DNA of 64,000 nt, from NCBI GenBank assembly GCA_016841565.1, contig JAENYX010000002.1, forward strand, positions 1 through 64,000, written 5' to 3'. Numbering within the stretch: the stretch's first letter is position 1; every line of letters begins with the position of its first letter. Under the pieces are notes generated by a model, which saw only the letters and a program-made list of their open reading frames with translations, was not told where the DNA came from and did not search any database. Positions 33,489 to 41,551 of the stretch are shown here, piece after piece. Position numbers and translations under genes: made by a program. This DNA is from Clostridium thermobutyricum (GTDB taxonomy: Bacteria; Bacillota; Clostridia; Ch29).

Positions 33489-34514
33489 ATGTACAGTTTT
33501 AAATGTGATTACAGTGAAGGAGCGCATCCAAGAATAATTAAGGCTTTAACCCAGTCGAACCTTGAGCAGACGGAGGGTTACGGAGAGGACATATATACAC
33601 AAAAGGCGGTTGAACTGCTGAAGCAAAGGATAGGAAGCGATAATATTGATATTCACCTGATCCCGGGAGGTACGCAAACCAATCTGACTGCTATTTCAGC
33701 TTTTTTAAGGCCCCATGAGGCTGCCATTGCTGCCGAAACGGGCCATATACTGGTACACGAGACGGGGGCCATTGAAGCTACAGGCCATAAAATAATCCCG
33801 GTTGGGACGGAGGACGGCAAGCTAAAGCCTTTCCAGGTAAAAGCTGCTCTGGAGGCTCACACCGACGAGCATATGGTAAAGCCAAAGCTGGTCTACATAT
33901 CCAACTCTACAGAGATCGGATCAATATATAACAGGGGCGAATTGGAAGAACTGAGCAGGTTTTGCAGGGAAAACAATCTTTTGTTGTACATGGACGGAGC
34001 CAGGCTGGGTTCGGCTTTGTGCTGTGAGGAGAGCAGACTGGAGCTTTCCGACCTGGCAGCACTTACCGACGCTTTCTATATAGGAGGGACCAAGAATGGG
34101 GCTCTTATAGGTGAGGCACTGGTTATCTGCCGCGATGATTTAAAAGAGGACTTTCGCTTTCATATGAAACAAAAAGGAGCACTGCTTGCCAAAGGAAGAC
34201 TTCTGGGGATACAATTTCTAGAGCTTTTCAGGGACAACCTGTTCTTTGAACTGGCTGCCCACGCTAATAAAATGGCAGGTTTAATCAGGGATGAAATCAA
34301 AAAGGCGGGTTTTGGATTTTTGACCTACTCACCGTCAAACCAGATTTTCCCTATTCTGCCCGATAAAGTTATCACACGGCTGGAGAAAAATTATGGGTTC
34401 TATGTCTGGTCAAAGGTGGACGCCGACAGCTCTGCAATCCGTCTCGTTACCTCCTGGGCCACCAAAGATGAAGTGATAGCTGAGTTTATTGAGGACTTTA
34501 AAAAAGCGTTATAA
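33489..34514 (+). CDS. Low-specificity L-threonine aldolase
   Basis: The 341-residue PLP enzyme of fold type I cleaves L-threonine to glycine and acetaldehyde. HPRIIKALTQSNLEQTEGYGEDIYT is the substrate-loop start, LYMDGARLGSAL holds the PLP aspartate, and the Schiff-base lysine is in YIGGTKNGALIGEA. The length is normal. GGAGGGAGG lies nine bases upstream of the ATG. It is a single gene with an FMN-binding protein downstream after about 70 bases. Confidence 0.9.
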   Translation: MYSFKCDYSEGAHPRIIKALTQSNLEQTEGYGEDIYTQKAVELLKQRIGSDNIDIHLIPGGTQTNLTAISAFLRPHEAAIAAETGHILVHETGAIEATGHKIIPVGTEDGKLKPFQVKAALEAHTDEHMVKPKLVYISNSTEIGSIYNRGELEELSRFCRENNLLLYMDGARLGSALCCEESRLELSDLAALTDAFYIGGTKNGALIGEALVICRDDLKEDFRFHMKQKGALLAKGRLLGIQFLELFRDNLFFELAAHANKMAGLIRDEIKKAGFGFLTYSPSNQIFPILPDKVITRLEKNYGFYVWSKVDADSSAIRLVTSWATKDEVIAEFIEDFKKAL

Positions 34515-34581
34515 AGTATAGATATAAGGAAAGTGTTTCGTATAAATGAGACCGATTGTAATGAGAGGAAGGAGTTTAATT

Positions 34582-34983
34582 ATGAAAAGGAAGCGTACAA
34601 TACTTCTGACTGTACTGATAGTTGTCATAGGAGCTGTAATTGCAGCGATGGGGCTTATGTCATATGCCGAAAGAAATTTGGAGCGGTTGGTCAGTTCAAC
34701 CATTACAGACGTAGACCTGGCCAAACTGGAGGACGGTGTTTACATGGGATCCTATAAAGCATTTCCGGTTTCCGCCGAGGTTAGGGTCACCATAGAGGGT
34801 CAACGGATAACCGGAATTGAACTTTTGGAACACAACAACGGCAAGGGGGCCCCGGCGGAAGTAATACCGGATAGAGTTGTGGAAGCCCAAAGTCTTGATG
34901 TGGATGCGGTGTCCGGGGCTACCTACAGCAGCAAGGTGATTTTGAAGGCAATAGAAAATGCACTGAGCAGTACCGGAAACTAA
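34582..34983 (+). CDS. FMN-binding domain protein, membrane-anchored
   Basis: A 133-residue protein: one N-terminal membrane segment (about residues 5-28), then an FMN_bind domain ending in DAVSGATYSS. The SGAT motif is where ApbE attaches FMN covalently (T114). Such proteins act in extracytoplasmic electron transfer. The start ATG 34582 follows AAGGAG; the longer frame from 34546 is unsupported. A strong terminator lies downstream. Confidence 0.85.
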   Translation: MKRKRTILLTVLIVVIGAVIAAMGLMSYAERNLERLVSSTITDVDLAKLEDGVYMGSYKAFPVSAEVRVTIEGQRITGIELLEHNNGKGAPAEVIPDRVVEAQSLDVDAVSGATYSSKVILKAIENALSSTGN

Positions 34984-35030
34984 TAATTACAAGAAGCTTC
35001 CACAGAATAACAAAAGCAGCCCAGACCAAA

Positions 35031-35069
35031 AACTCTTTGTTGCAGTTTTGTATGCAACAAAGGGTTTTT
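35031..35069 (+). terminator. Rho-independent terminator
   Basis: A perfect 10-bp stem CTTTGTTGCA (35035-35044) / TGCAACAAAG (35053-35062), flanked by A-rich sequence on the left and TTTTT on the right. It terminates the FMN-binding gene. Confidence 0.85.
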
Positions 35070-35151
35070 CTGTGCCTGGCAATCTATCCAGCTGACATAG
35101 GGGTATGACGACAACTCCATATCCTTGTCAAACCCTCCCTTGTCATTTGAA

Positions 35152-36489
35152 TTACCTTAGCAGCAGCCTTTCAAACTGTTCCGTTTCCATGTTTTCCAGG
35201 TATTTAAGAAGTTGCCTCACGTTAATGTTGTCAATGGGGTTTGTAAAGGATGCACGGTGACCGTACTCTTCAACGCATTGCCTGCCTTCTGCCGCATCCA
35301 TGTTGGTTCTGGGCCCTCCCACACAGCCTCCTTGGCAACCCATGCCCTCTATGAAGTTTGCCTCCAGCTTGCCGGATTTGATGCGGTCAAGGAGTTTTTT
35401 GCATTCGGCCACTCCGTCGGCTTGGATAGCTTTAAATTCAATTGTCCTGTCAGGGGCTATCCTTTCAAGGGTTATTTTGACCGCTTGGCTTACGCCGCCG
35501 GTGCGAGCGTAGGTCCTGCCGCCGTAGGAGGATTGCTCTTTGTTGTCTTCGGGCAGCAATTCCAAATCTATTTCCAGGGCCTTAAACACTTCCGAAAGTT
35601 CACTGAAGGTTAATACATAATCTACTGCGCCTTTAAGTTCCGGGTGCTTTGCCTCGGCTTTCTTTGCCACACAGGGGCCAATGAACACGGTCTTGCAGTC
35701 GGGGAAAATGGACTTTATTATTCTCCCCGAGGCAATCATGGGGGATACTGTTTTGGTCAGCCTCTCGTACAGCTTTCCGTAGTGTTTGGTAAGAAGGTTT
35801 ACCCAGATGGGGCAGCAGCAGCTGGTTATCAAAAAATCCTCCTCGGTTTTGACCAGGCGGTTGAACTCGTCGGCCTCTTTTAGGGTAACCATATCGGCGA
35901 ACAGTGCTACCTCCAACATATCGGCAAACCCTATTGCCTTAAGAGCGCTTCTTAGCTTACCCATAGTTACGTTCCTGCCGAATTGTCCGGCCACCGCCGG
36001 GGCAACAGCGGCGTACACCGGAATGCCTTGGTCAAGAAATCTGCTCATTGGCAGAAACTCAATTTTATCGCTAATGGCTCCCAGAGGACAGCGGGGTATG
36101 CACCTGCCGCAGGAAAGGCATTTTCCGTTCTCTATAATGGGTCGATTACACCGGGTCCCGGTATCCGGGTCATAGACGCAGGGATTTTGGCACTCCCGCC
36201 CGTCATGCAGGCTGCAATCATCACAGATGCTTTTATTAACCGTTACAAGGGGAAGTTTTATATCCTCAAGGTTGAGGGCGGCGTCCACTTCCCCTGACAG
36301 TTCGGTGTCGGCATTTGCTGTGGGGTTAAGGCCCATGGCTACCAGAGCCTCATTTTTTACGGCGGCTATGCCGCCGGGACCGGTTTCAAACATTAGAGGT
36401 ATCTGGTCAATTCTCTTCTTGAGCTGGTGATTAAAGGTGAGCTTAACTATTTCCCCGAAAACTTTCATTCTCCGCTGGCTGTTTTTCAT
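35152..36489 (-). CDS. [FeFe]-hydrogenase-like catalytic protein, short form
   Basis: A 445-residue monomeric protein. A cysteine-rich N-terminal block (CDDCSLHDGREC, then CLSCGRCIPRCPLG) binds Fe-S clusters, then the H-cluster domain: L1 TSCCCPIW, L2 GPCVAKKAEA and L3 EGMGCQGGCVGG. The L1 loop contains three cysteines, where TSCCP is usual. This looks like group B/D rather than classical bifurcating HydA, so either hydrogen turnover or sensing is possible. The start at 36489 has GGGAG upstream. No HydB/HydC or maturase nearby. Confidence 0.85.
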   Translation of the reverse strand: MKNSQRRMKVFGEIVKLTFNHQLKKRIDQIPLMFETGPGGIAAVKNEALVAMGLNPTANADTELSGEVDAALNLEDIKLPLVTVNKSICDDCSLHDGRECQNPCVYDPDTGTRCNRPIIENGKCLSCGRCIPRCPLGAISDKIEFLPMSRFLDQGIPVYAAVAPAVAGQFGRNVTMGKLRSALKAIGFADMLEVALFADMVTLKEADEFNRLVKTEEDFLITSCCCPIWVNLLTKHYGKLYERLTKTVSPMIASGRIIKSIFPDCKTVFIGPCVAKKAEAKHPELKGAVDYVLTFSELSEVFKALEIDLELLPEDNKEQSSYGGRTYARTGGVSQAVKITLERIAPDRTIEFKAIQADGVAECKKLLDRIKSGKLEANFIEGMGCQGGCVGGPRTNMDAAEGRQCVEEYGHRASFTNPIDNINVRQLLKYLENMETEQFERLLLR

Positions 36490-36684
36490 AACTATCTCCC
36501 TTCGGCCATTTTGGTCATACGGTTATTCTTTCGCCTGTTTGAACAAAATATTATCATAATATTGGAGTCGACGGCCGGCGTTGCTATGGATATAGGATTT
36601 AAGCAGCAGCACCTTTGCAAGCCAAAGACAGCATCATAAGAGAAGGGGACCGGCCGTTATTAACACAACTGGGAGGCGAATACA

Positions 36685-37785
36685 TTGGTCAAAGTAGCAA
36701 TAATGGGGGCAGGCTTATCAGGACTTGCCTGTGCCATAACTTTGGAGAGAAACGGCATTAATCCTACCATTTATGAAAAACGAAGACAGGTGGGTGACCG
36801 TTTTGTTAACTGTGAGATATTGATGTCGGTATTGACCAAGCCAATACATGACTCAATAGCCTACTTTTCCGAGAAACATGGGATATACTTGCAGCCGACA
36901 GGCAATATCAGACAGTTGGTAATACATTCCGAGAACCGGCAGGCACATATCAGAGGCCATCTTGGGTTTACCAATACAAGGGGCAGGCATGACAACTCCT
37001 TCGAGAGACAATTGGCCAAACAGGTAAAAAGCAAAATCATATTTAACTCTAAGCATTCATATGAACATTTATTGCAGGATTTTACCCATGTTGTAATGGC
37101 TACCGGCGATGCAGCATATGCTGCACGGGTACAGGATTTCAGGGAAGATCTGACTGTCACTCTAAGGGGTGCAATTGTATCGGGCAATTTTGACCGGTAT
37201 ACAGTGAGAGCCTGGCTGAACAATAAATTTGCACCCAAAGGGTATGGATATCTTATTCCCATTTCCGACAAAGAGGCAAACATAGTAATTGCCTACCCCG
37301 ACTATCCTGAGAACCAGGCACTGGATACCCATGCCTTATGGGAGAGATTTTATAGGAATGTTTGCGAAATATGTGACCAAAAGCTCAGAATAACCGATAA
37401 CTTTGAAGTCAGTAAATATATAATAGGTATATGCAAATATCCCCGCATTGGCAATACTTTTTTTACCGGTAATAATTTCGGATCCATTATGCCATTTTTG
37501 GGATTTGGACAGTTTGCATCTCTATATACCGGTATTCAGGCAGCCAAAGATATCTGTGGCATGGGTAACTATGAAGAATGCATAAAACCTATTAAAGAGA
37601 GCTACCAACTTTCCATTGCACTGCGTAAGAGTATGGAAAAATTGGACAATTCCGGATTCGATTTCATAGTTGAAAGGCTAAACGGCTCCTTAGGCAACAG
37701 AATTTTTAACAGTAACAGAAACATTTTAAAAATGGCAGGCTATTTACTAAAACCTTTAACCAATAAAGAACAAAAAAATGAATAA
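36685..37785 (+). CDS. FAD-dependent oxidoreductase (geranylgeranyl reductase-like)
   Basis: The 366-residue protein has the FAD-binding motif AIMGAGLSGLACAITLERNGINPTIYEK and a second nucleotide contact FTHVVMATGDAAYAA. The C-terminal FTGNNFGSIMPFLGFGQFAS holds the usual GD-like loop. It resembles geranylgeranyl-reductase family proteins. The start is TTG 36685, eight bases after GGGAGG. Substrate unknown. It precedes a cobalamin adenosyltransferase, but nothing links their functions. Confidence 0.75.
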   Translation: MVKVAIMGAGLSGLACAITLERNGINPTIYEKRRQVGDRFVNCEILMSVLTKPIHDSIAYFSEKHGIYLQPTGNIRQLVIHSENRQAHIRGHLGFTNTRGRHDNSFERQLAKQVKSKIIFNSKHSYEHLLQDFTHVVMATGDAAYAARVQDFREDLTVTLRGAIVSGNFDRYTVRAWLNNKFAPKGYGYLIPISDKEANIVIAYPDYPENQALDTHALWERFYRNVCEICDQKLRITDNFEVSKYIIGICKYPRIGNTFFTGNNFGSIMPFLGFGQFASLYTGIQAAKDICGMGNYEECIKPIKESYQLSIALRKSMEKLDNSGFDFIVERLNGSLGNRIFNSNRNILKMAGYLLKPLTNKEQKNE

Positions 37786-37857
37786 AATATAAAGAGAATT
37801 ATGAGCCATGTTTATGGTAAAATAAGTTTGTTATTATCCGACAAAAGGGGGATACCG

Positions 37858-38373
37858 ATGACGGGTTATGTGCAGGTTTATACCGGAGACGGAAAGGGAA
37901 AAACAACGGCGGCCATAGGTCTTGCCATAAGGGCAGTTGGGGCGGGGCGTAAGGTTTTCATAGGACAGTTTGTAAAGGGAATGTATTACAGTGAGCTTAA
38001 CGCCCTTCAGAAGTTTTATCCCAGTATTGTGGTAAAACAGTACGGCAGAGGATGTTTTATTAACAGGACGCCTACCCATGAGGATATCTGCGCTGCCGGA
38101 AAGGGGTTTAATGAGATAAAAGAGGTAATAATGTCGGGAGAATACGACATAGTGATACTGGATGAGGCCAACATAGCAACCTATTACAACCTTATACCCG
38201 TGCAGGATTTCGTTCGGCTTATAGAGGAAAAGCCGGAACAAGTGGAGTTGGTATTTACCGGCCGGAGAGCCTGCCCGGAAATACTGGAAAGGGCGGATCT
38301 TGTAAGCGAAATGAAGGAAATAAAGCACTATTACAGCAAGGGCGTCCAAGCCAGAGAAGGCATAGAAAAATAA
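37858..38373 (+). CDS. Cob(I)alamin adenosyltransferase (CobA/BtuR family)
   Basis: A 171-residue protein with the P-loop GDGKGKTTAAIGLAIRA, the signature of CobA/BtuR enzymes that transfer adenosine from ATP to cob(I)alamin. VILDEANIATYY is the Walker B region; TGRRACPEILERADLVSEMKEIKHYY is conserved in the family. The start ATG 37858 follows AAAGGGG. An upstream frame extension from 37801 has no site. It may be cotranscribed with the M20 hydrolase that follows. Confidence 0.9.
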   Translation: MTGYVQVYTGDGKGKTTAAIGLAIRAVGAGRKVFIGQFVKGMYYSELNALQKFYPSIVVKQYGRGCFINRTPTHEDICAAGKGFNEIKEVIMSGEYDIVILDEANIATYYNLIPVQDFVRLIEEKPEQVELVFTGRRACPEILERADLVSEMKEIKHYYSKGVQAREGIEK

Positions 38374-38403
38374 ACAGAGTAAAGGACAAGGAGAGGAATT
38401 ATA

Positions 38404-39588
38404 TTGCCGACAGAAATCAGCCGTGGGTTGGAAAGGGTGAAAAAATATAAGGGTGATATTATAAGGATAAGAAGAGACCTGCATATGTACCCGGAACTGG
38501 GGAATGAGGAATTCCGCACTTCCAAAGTGGTGAGCGAGGTTCTGGAAGGGCTTGGTCTGAAAGTAGAAAGGGGTATTGCAGGCACAGGAGTAGTGGGGCT
38601 CTTGGAGGGAGGCAGCAGCGAAAAAACAATTGCCCTGAGGGCAGACATGGATGCTCTTCCCATACAGGATCGGAAAGAGGCTGCCTATTCATCCAGGGTG
38701 GAGGGCAAGATGCACGCCTGCGGCCATGATGCACATACCGCAATGTTGCTGGGCGCGGCAATGGTGCTGGCGGAGATGAAGGATAGGCTCTGCGGGAACG
38801 TCAAGTTTATATTCCAGCCCGCCGAGGAGAATACAGGAGGAGCGGCACGGATGATAGAGGCGGGGATTATGGAGAACCCGCATGTTGACGCCATTTTCGG
38901 ACTCCACGTATCTCCGGAGCTTGAGGTGGGAACGGTGGGCATTCGGTATGGCACCGCAAACGCTTGCTCCGACGACGTAAGGATAGAGGTGCTGGGAAGT
39001 TCGGCCCATGGAGCGCAGCCACACAAGGGAGTGGATGCCATAGTAATTGCATCACAGGTTATTAATGCGCTGCAGCAGATAATAAGTAGAAAGATCGATC
39101 CGCTGGAGCCGGCTACATTGACCATAGGAACAATAATGGGGGGTACCCAGTCAAATATAATCGCAGACAGGGTGAAAATGACCGGTACAATAAGGACACT
39201 GGATAGTGCCACCCGGGAAAGGATTAAAAAAAGTATAGAAGGAATAACGGCCAGTGTAAGCCGGGCAATGGGCGGACAGCATCGGGTTATTGTTGAACCT
39301 GGGTATCCGCTCCTTATAAATGACAGCTCGATGACAGATCTGGTGAAAAAGGCTGCCGGCAGAATTGTGGGAGAAGGGGTGATTGAGATTGGGAAACCCA
39401 GGCTGGGGGTAGAGGACTTTGCCTATTATCTCCAGAGAGCTCCCGGTTCCTTTTGGAGGCTTGGAACCGGAAACGAAGAAAAAGGAATAAAGTGCATAGC
39501 CCACAGCCCCTGTTTTGATATAGATGAGGATGCCCTTTGTATAGGTACCGCCGTTCATGTACAGACGGTTTTGGATTATCTCGGATAA
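38404..39588 (+). CDS. M20-family amidohydrolase (N-acyl amino acid/hippurate hydrolase-like)
   Basis: The 394-residue metallopeptidase has the M20D layout: RDLHMYPELGNEEFRTS, the metal-binding KMHACGHDAHTAML, then FQPAEENTGGA with the glutamate pair, and the satellite dimerisation domain in the middle. The final metal ligand sits in RLGVEDFAYYL. Members hydrolyse N-acyl or N-acetyl amino acids. It starts with TTG 38404; AAGGAGAGG lies upstream. It probably functions in peptide scavenging. Confidence 0.88.
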   Translation: MPTEISRGLERVKKYKGDIIRIRRDLHMYPELGNEEFRTSKVVSEVLEGLGLKVERGIAGTGVVGLLEGGSSEKTIALRADMDALPIQDRKEAAYSSRVEGKMHACGHDAHTAMLLGAAMVLAEMKDRLCGNVKFIFQPAEENTGGAARMIEAGIMENPHVDAIFGLHVSPELEVGTVGIRYGTANACSDDVRIEVLGSSAHGAQPHKGVDAIVIASQVINALQQIISRKIDPLEPATLTIGTIMGGTQSNIIADRVKMTGTIRTLDSATRERIKKSIEGITASVSRAMGGQHRVIVEPGYPLLINDSSMTDLVKKAAGRIVGEGVIEIGKPRLGVEDFAYYLQRAPGSFWRLGTGNEEKGIKCIAHSPCFDIDEDALCIGTAVHVQTVLDYLG

Positions 39589-39629
39589 GTGTTATAATTA
39601 ATTAAAATTTTATTTCACAGGGTGGTCGT

Positions 39630-40202
39630 ATGGGTATTAGCAGCGTGCTTATTGCGGACAGCAGTCAAACCTCAAGAAACCTTATAAAGGATATTCTGGT
39701 CAAAAGAGGTTACAGGGTGTATCAGGCAAGTGACGGCTCAGGGGCTATGCGTATTGCCAGGGGCATAGGGCCTGAACTTGTGCTTATGGATGTGAATCTC
39801 TGGGGAACCGATGTCTTTGAAACCGGCAATATTATTGAAAGGGAAGGTCTTTCAACTGTGGTTTATATGACGTCGAAACCGGGAAGCGACTTTGTTGGGA
39901 AAATACGATCCATGAAGGTGTTCGCATACATCACAAAGCCTGTTAATCCTGCGCAGTTAATCCAGATGGTTGAGTTTTCACTGGTAAATTCAAATAGAAT
40001 AAAAGTGCTTGAGGAAAGGGTGGAAAAGCTGGAAAGCTCACTTTCGGCAAGGAAGACCATAGACAGAGCTAAAGGAATTTTTATGGACAGGTTGGGAATC
40101 ACCGAGCAGGAAGCTTACAACCGCCTCAGGAAAATGAGTATGGACAAAGGTAAACCTATGGAATGGGCGGCTAAGGAAGTGATTGAAAAGGACCATGGTT
40201 AA
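39630..40202 (+). CDS. ANTAR-domain response regulator (RNA-binding antiterminator)
   Basis: A 190-residue protein with a receiver domain at residues 1-118 and a C-terminal ANTAR domain (AKGIFMDRLGITEQEAYNRLRKMSMDKG). The phosphoacceptor is D54 in LVLMDVNLWG; the acidic pocket has one aspartate (D10) where two are common. ANTAR proteins bind paired hexaloop hairpins in leader RNA to prevent termination. No histidine kinase gene adjoins, so the partner and the targets are elsewhere. Confidence 0.9.
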   Translation: MGISSVLIADSSQTSRNLIKDILVKRGYRVYQASDGSGAMRIARGIGPELVLMDVNLWGTDVFETGNIIEREGLSTVVYMTSKPGSDFVGKIRSMKVFAYITKPVNPAQLIQMVEFSLVNSNRIKVLEERVEKLESSLSARKTIDRAKGIFMDRLGITEQEAYNRLRKMSMDKGKPMEWAAKEVIEKDHG

Positions 40203-40339
40203 TGTGGCACATATTACATAGGCAATATATAGGGTTTTTTTTTGATTTTCCCCTTCTTTTCATGTAAAATGTAAAACCTGGTTGGTAATATGTCTGTTTT
40301 GGCCAAATAAATATCAAATAAATGAACAGGAGGGGAAGT

Positions 40340-41104
40340 ATGAGAAAGAAAAACTTAGCAGTAGTTGTATTAGTAGTTACTTTACTGGTGGTGTCAATGA
40401 CATCCACAGCCTTTGCCGGTGGCTTTAACGTTGCAAGCAATTGTGAAGCAGGCACCAATAAAGAGGCGAAGGTTGATAAAGAAAACGGGCCGAAGGCTTT
40501 GAAAAATGAAAATAATGAGGCTTTGGAAGCTCTTATAAACAACAAGCCGGAGGTACCGGTGGCAGAAGAACCGGAGGTACCGGCGGCAGAAGAACCGGAG
40601 GTACCGGTGGCAGAAGAACCGGAGGTACCGGTGGCAGAAGAACCGGAGGTACCGGCGGCAGAAGAACCGGAGGTACCGGCGGCAGAACAACCGCAAGTAC
40701 CGGCGGACCAGAACCTTTCCGGTTTAAGCGCCCAGGAAAGGGAGATGGTGGAATACGTTAATGAGGAAAGGGTCAAAGCAGGTCTTGCACCGCTGCAGGT
40801 GGACCTTGACCTTGCCAGGGTAGCACGGGCAAAATCCCAGGATATGGTAGACAATGGTTACTTTGACCACGATTCGCCGACCTACGGATCTCCCTTCGAA
40901 ATGATGAGGGAATTCGGAATAAGCTACAGGGCTGCCGGCGAGAATATTGCAAAGAACAGTTCGGTTATGGGAGCCCATACAGCACTTATGAATTCCGAAG
41001 GTCACAGGGCAAATATACTAAATTCCAGCTTTACCCATGTAGGAATCGGAATAGTAGGAAGCGGCAATATGGTTACAGTGACCCAAATGTTTATTTCAAA
41101 ATAA
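40340..41104 (+). CDS. Secreted CAP (SCP/PR1-like) domain protein
   Basis: The 254-residue protein has a 25-residue signal peptide ending near FAGG, an acidic linker with the octapeptide PEVPVAEE repeated about six times (residues 70-123), and a C-terminal CAP domain: MVEYVNEERVKAGLAPL, SQDMVDNGYFDHDSP and HTALMNSEGHRANILN, as in YkwD-like proteins. The histidine and glutamate of the CAP cavity are present. The start ATG 40340 is behind AGGAGGGG. Probably a cell-surface or spore-associated protein of unknown activity. Confidence 0.88.
   Translation: MRKKNLAVVVLVVTLLVVSMTSTAFAGGFNVASNCEAGTNKEAKVDKENGPKALKNENNEALEALINNKPEVPVAEEPEVPAAEEPEVPVAEEPEVPVAEEPEVPAAEEPEVPAAEQPQVPADQNLSGLSAQEREMVEYVNEERVKAGLAPLQVDLDLARVARAKSQDMVDNGYFDHDSPTYGSPFEMMREFGISYRAAGENIAKNSSVMGAHTALMNSEGHRANILNSSFTHVGIGIVGSGNMVTVTQMFISK
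40547..40711 (+). repeat. 24-bp in-frame tandem repeat encoding PEVPVAEE
   Basis: About six copies of a 24-bp unit, then one diverged copy, encoding a proline/glutamate linker in the CAP protein. Units differ only at one Val/Ala codon and near the end, so recent expansion by slippage or recombination is likely. Confidence 0.9.
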
Positions 41105-41177
41105 TAGGATAAAAAAGCTTCCGGAGTTTAGGCGGATTTCCCTCGGGATATTTTATGAACCGTGGGTAATTAAATTA

Positions 41178-41204
41178 GGCAGGCAGCAGATTAAGCTGCC
41201 TGCC
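41178..41204 (+). terminator. Stem-loop terminator after CAP gene
   Basis: A perfect 10-bp GC-rich stem GGCAGGCAGC (41178-41187) / GCTGCCTGCC (41195-41204), followed by TTTGCC. The T-run is short but the stem is strong. Confidence 0.7.
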
Positions 41205-41291
41205 TTTGCCGTTGCTTGGCTGATTTTTAAGCTTCTTCTGCAAATATGTAGACGAGCCGATTTTATACACAATCCTCTATGTCCATAAGTA

Positions 41292-41320
41292 TTGTATCTG
41301 CTCGTATAACTGTATATAAT
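41292..41320 (+). promoter_or_regulatory. Possible promoter of LAL regulator
   Basis: TTGTAT (41292-41297), 17-bp spacer, TATAAT (41315-41320). It would give a leader of about 225 bases ahead of the regulator. No recognised riboswitch is seen in that leader. Confidence 0.4.
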
Positions 41321-41551
41321 GGTGTTGTCAAATTGGAATAATCCTGTCAGCGTGTGAATGCGGGATATGGACTTGATTACGGTGAGGAACGCGGCTGGCA
41401 AATATAATATCTGCGAGCGGCGGAGGGCAGAAGCTTTGCGTGGTAGGGCGTATCCACGTCGTTCTTAAATTCGGACGCTGATGGATGACCCCAAAGGAAG
41501 GGAAATAATTTGGCCATCCGCGGTAGAACCGCATGCAAAGGGGGCTGCCAT

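Noticed and set aside
36427..36639. 70-codon plus-strand frame between hydrogenase and FAD enzyme genes
   Set aside because: It overlaps the hydrogenase start on the other strand, has no ribosome-binding site and resembles nothing I know.
40547..40711. CRISPR array
   Set aside because: The 24-bp units are contiguous, without spacers, and stay in the reading frame of a secreted protein.
40171..40854. 227-codon minus-strand frame with repeated GTSGSSA units
   Set aside because: It is the antisense shadow of the CAP protein tandem repeat; it has no ribosome-binding site or family resemblance.
41105..41551. Riboswitch or other structured RNA before the LAL regulator
   Set aside because: Apart from the CAP-gene terminator and a possible promoter, I could not see a conserved core or an expression-platform hairpin.
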